From the NCBI GenBank assembly GCA_041675885.1, contig JBAYSY010000076.1:1-5869 (forward strand): a stretch of 5,869 nt of DNA. The letters run 5' to 3'. The DNA is from JBAYSY01 sp041675885. Its GTDB lineage: Bacteria; Pseudomonadota; Alphaproteobacteria; Rhodobacterales; Rhodobacteraceae. Of this stretch, positions 4,679-5,869 are shown piece by piece. Positions within the stretch are counted from its first letter, which is position 1. Each line of letters opens with the position of its first letter. The notes beneath the pieces are model-generated. The model searched no databases and was not told the origin of the DNA. It was given only the letters and a program-made list of their open reading frames with translations. A program made the translations under genes and the position numbers.

Positions 4679-5869
<1,191 letters not shown>

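Overview
This is a GC-rich window in which every supported gene lies on the minus strand. It most resembles an alphaproteobacterium of the Rhodobacter/Paracoccus group (Rhodobacteraceae, sensu lato). The reasons are the base composition, the style of the RibF and Bfd proteins, and the recognisable conserved genes; no search was run, so the taxonomy is an inference. Read in the direction of transcription (right to left), the window starts inside groEL and ends inside ribF.

Right part (5869 to 4115): about 396 C-terminal residues of the chaperonin GroEL are followed by a textbook intrinsic terminator at 4626-4654. A 376-base stretch without a firm gene (4303-4678) holds this terminator, an AT-rich probable control region (about 4440-4500) and a 21-codon open reading frame with a perfect Shine-Dalgarno. 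That small frame ends in an ATGA overlap with the first possible start of hemP. hemP encodes a small haem-uptake protein.

Iron block (4302 to 3320): hemP, bfd (bacterioferritin-associated 2Fe-2S ferredoxin) and bfr (haem-containing bacterioferritin with an intact ferroxidase centre) are co-directional and close together, with bfd overlapping bfr by 53 bases. Together they cover haem or iron acquisition, storage and reductive release. A UspF/UspG-like universal stress protein follows (3148-2741). It is preceded by three imperfect 16-base tandem repeats and followed by a strong hairpin.

Left part (2557 to 1): a DUF883/ElaB-YqjD-like tail-anchored protein is translationally coupled (TGATG) to a two-helix membrane protein of the YqjE/holin-like type. 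Next come a NagD-type HAD phosphatase, a pair of inverted GTAG-type REP elements (799-851), a candidate sigma-70 promoter, a MaoC/PhaJ-like (R)-hydratase, and the N-terminal 61 codons of ribF (FAD synthetase/riboflavin kinase).

Most of the window is ordinary core-genome content, and I see no hidden defence system, CRISPR array, prophage or insertion sequence. The observations most worth a second look are the leader-like small ORF in front of hemP, the REP pair, the bfd/bfr overlap, and the repeat or hairpin structures on either side of the usp gene.
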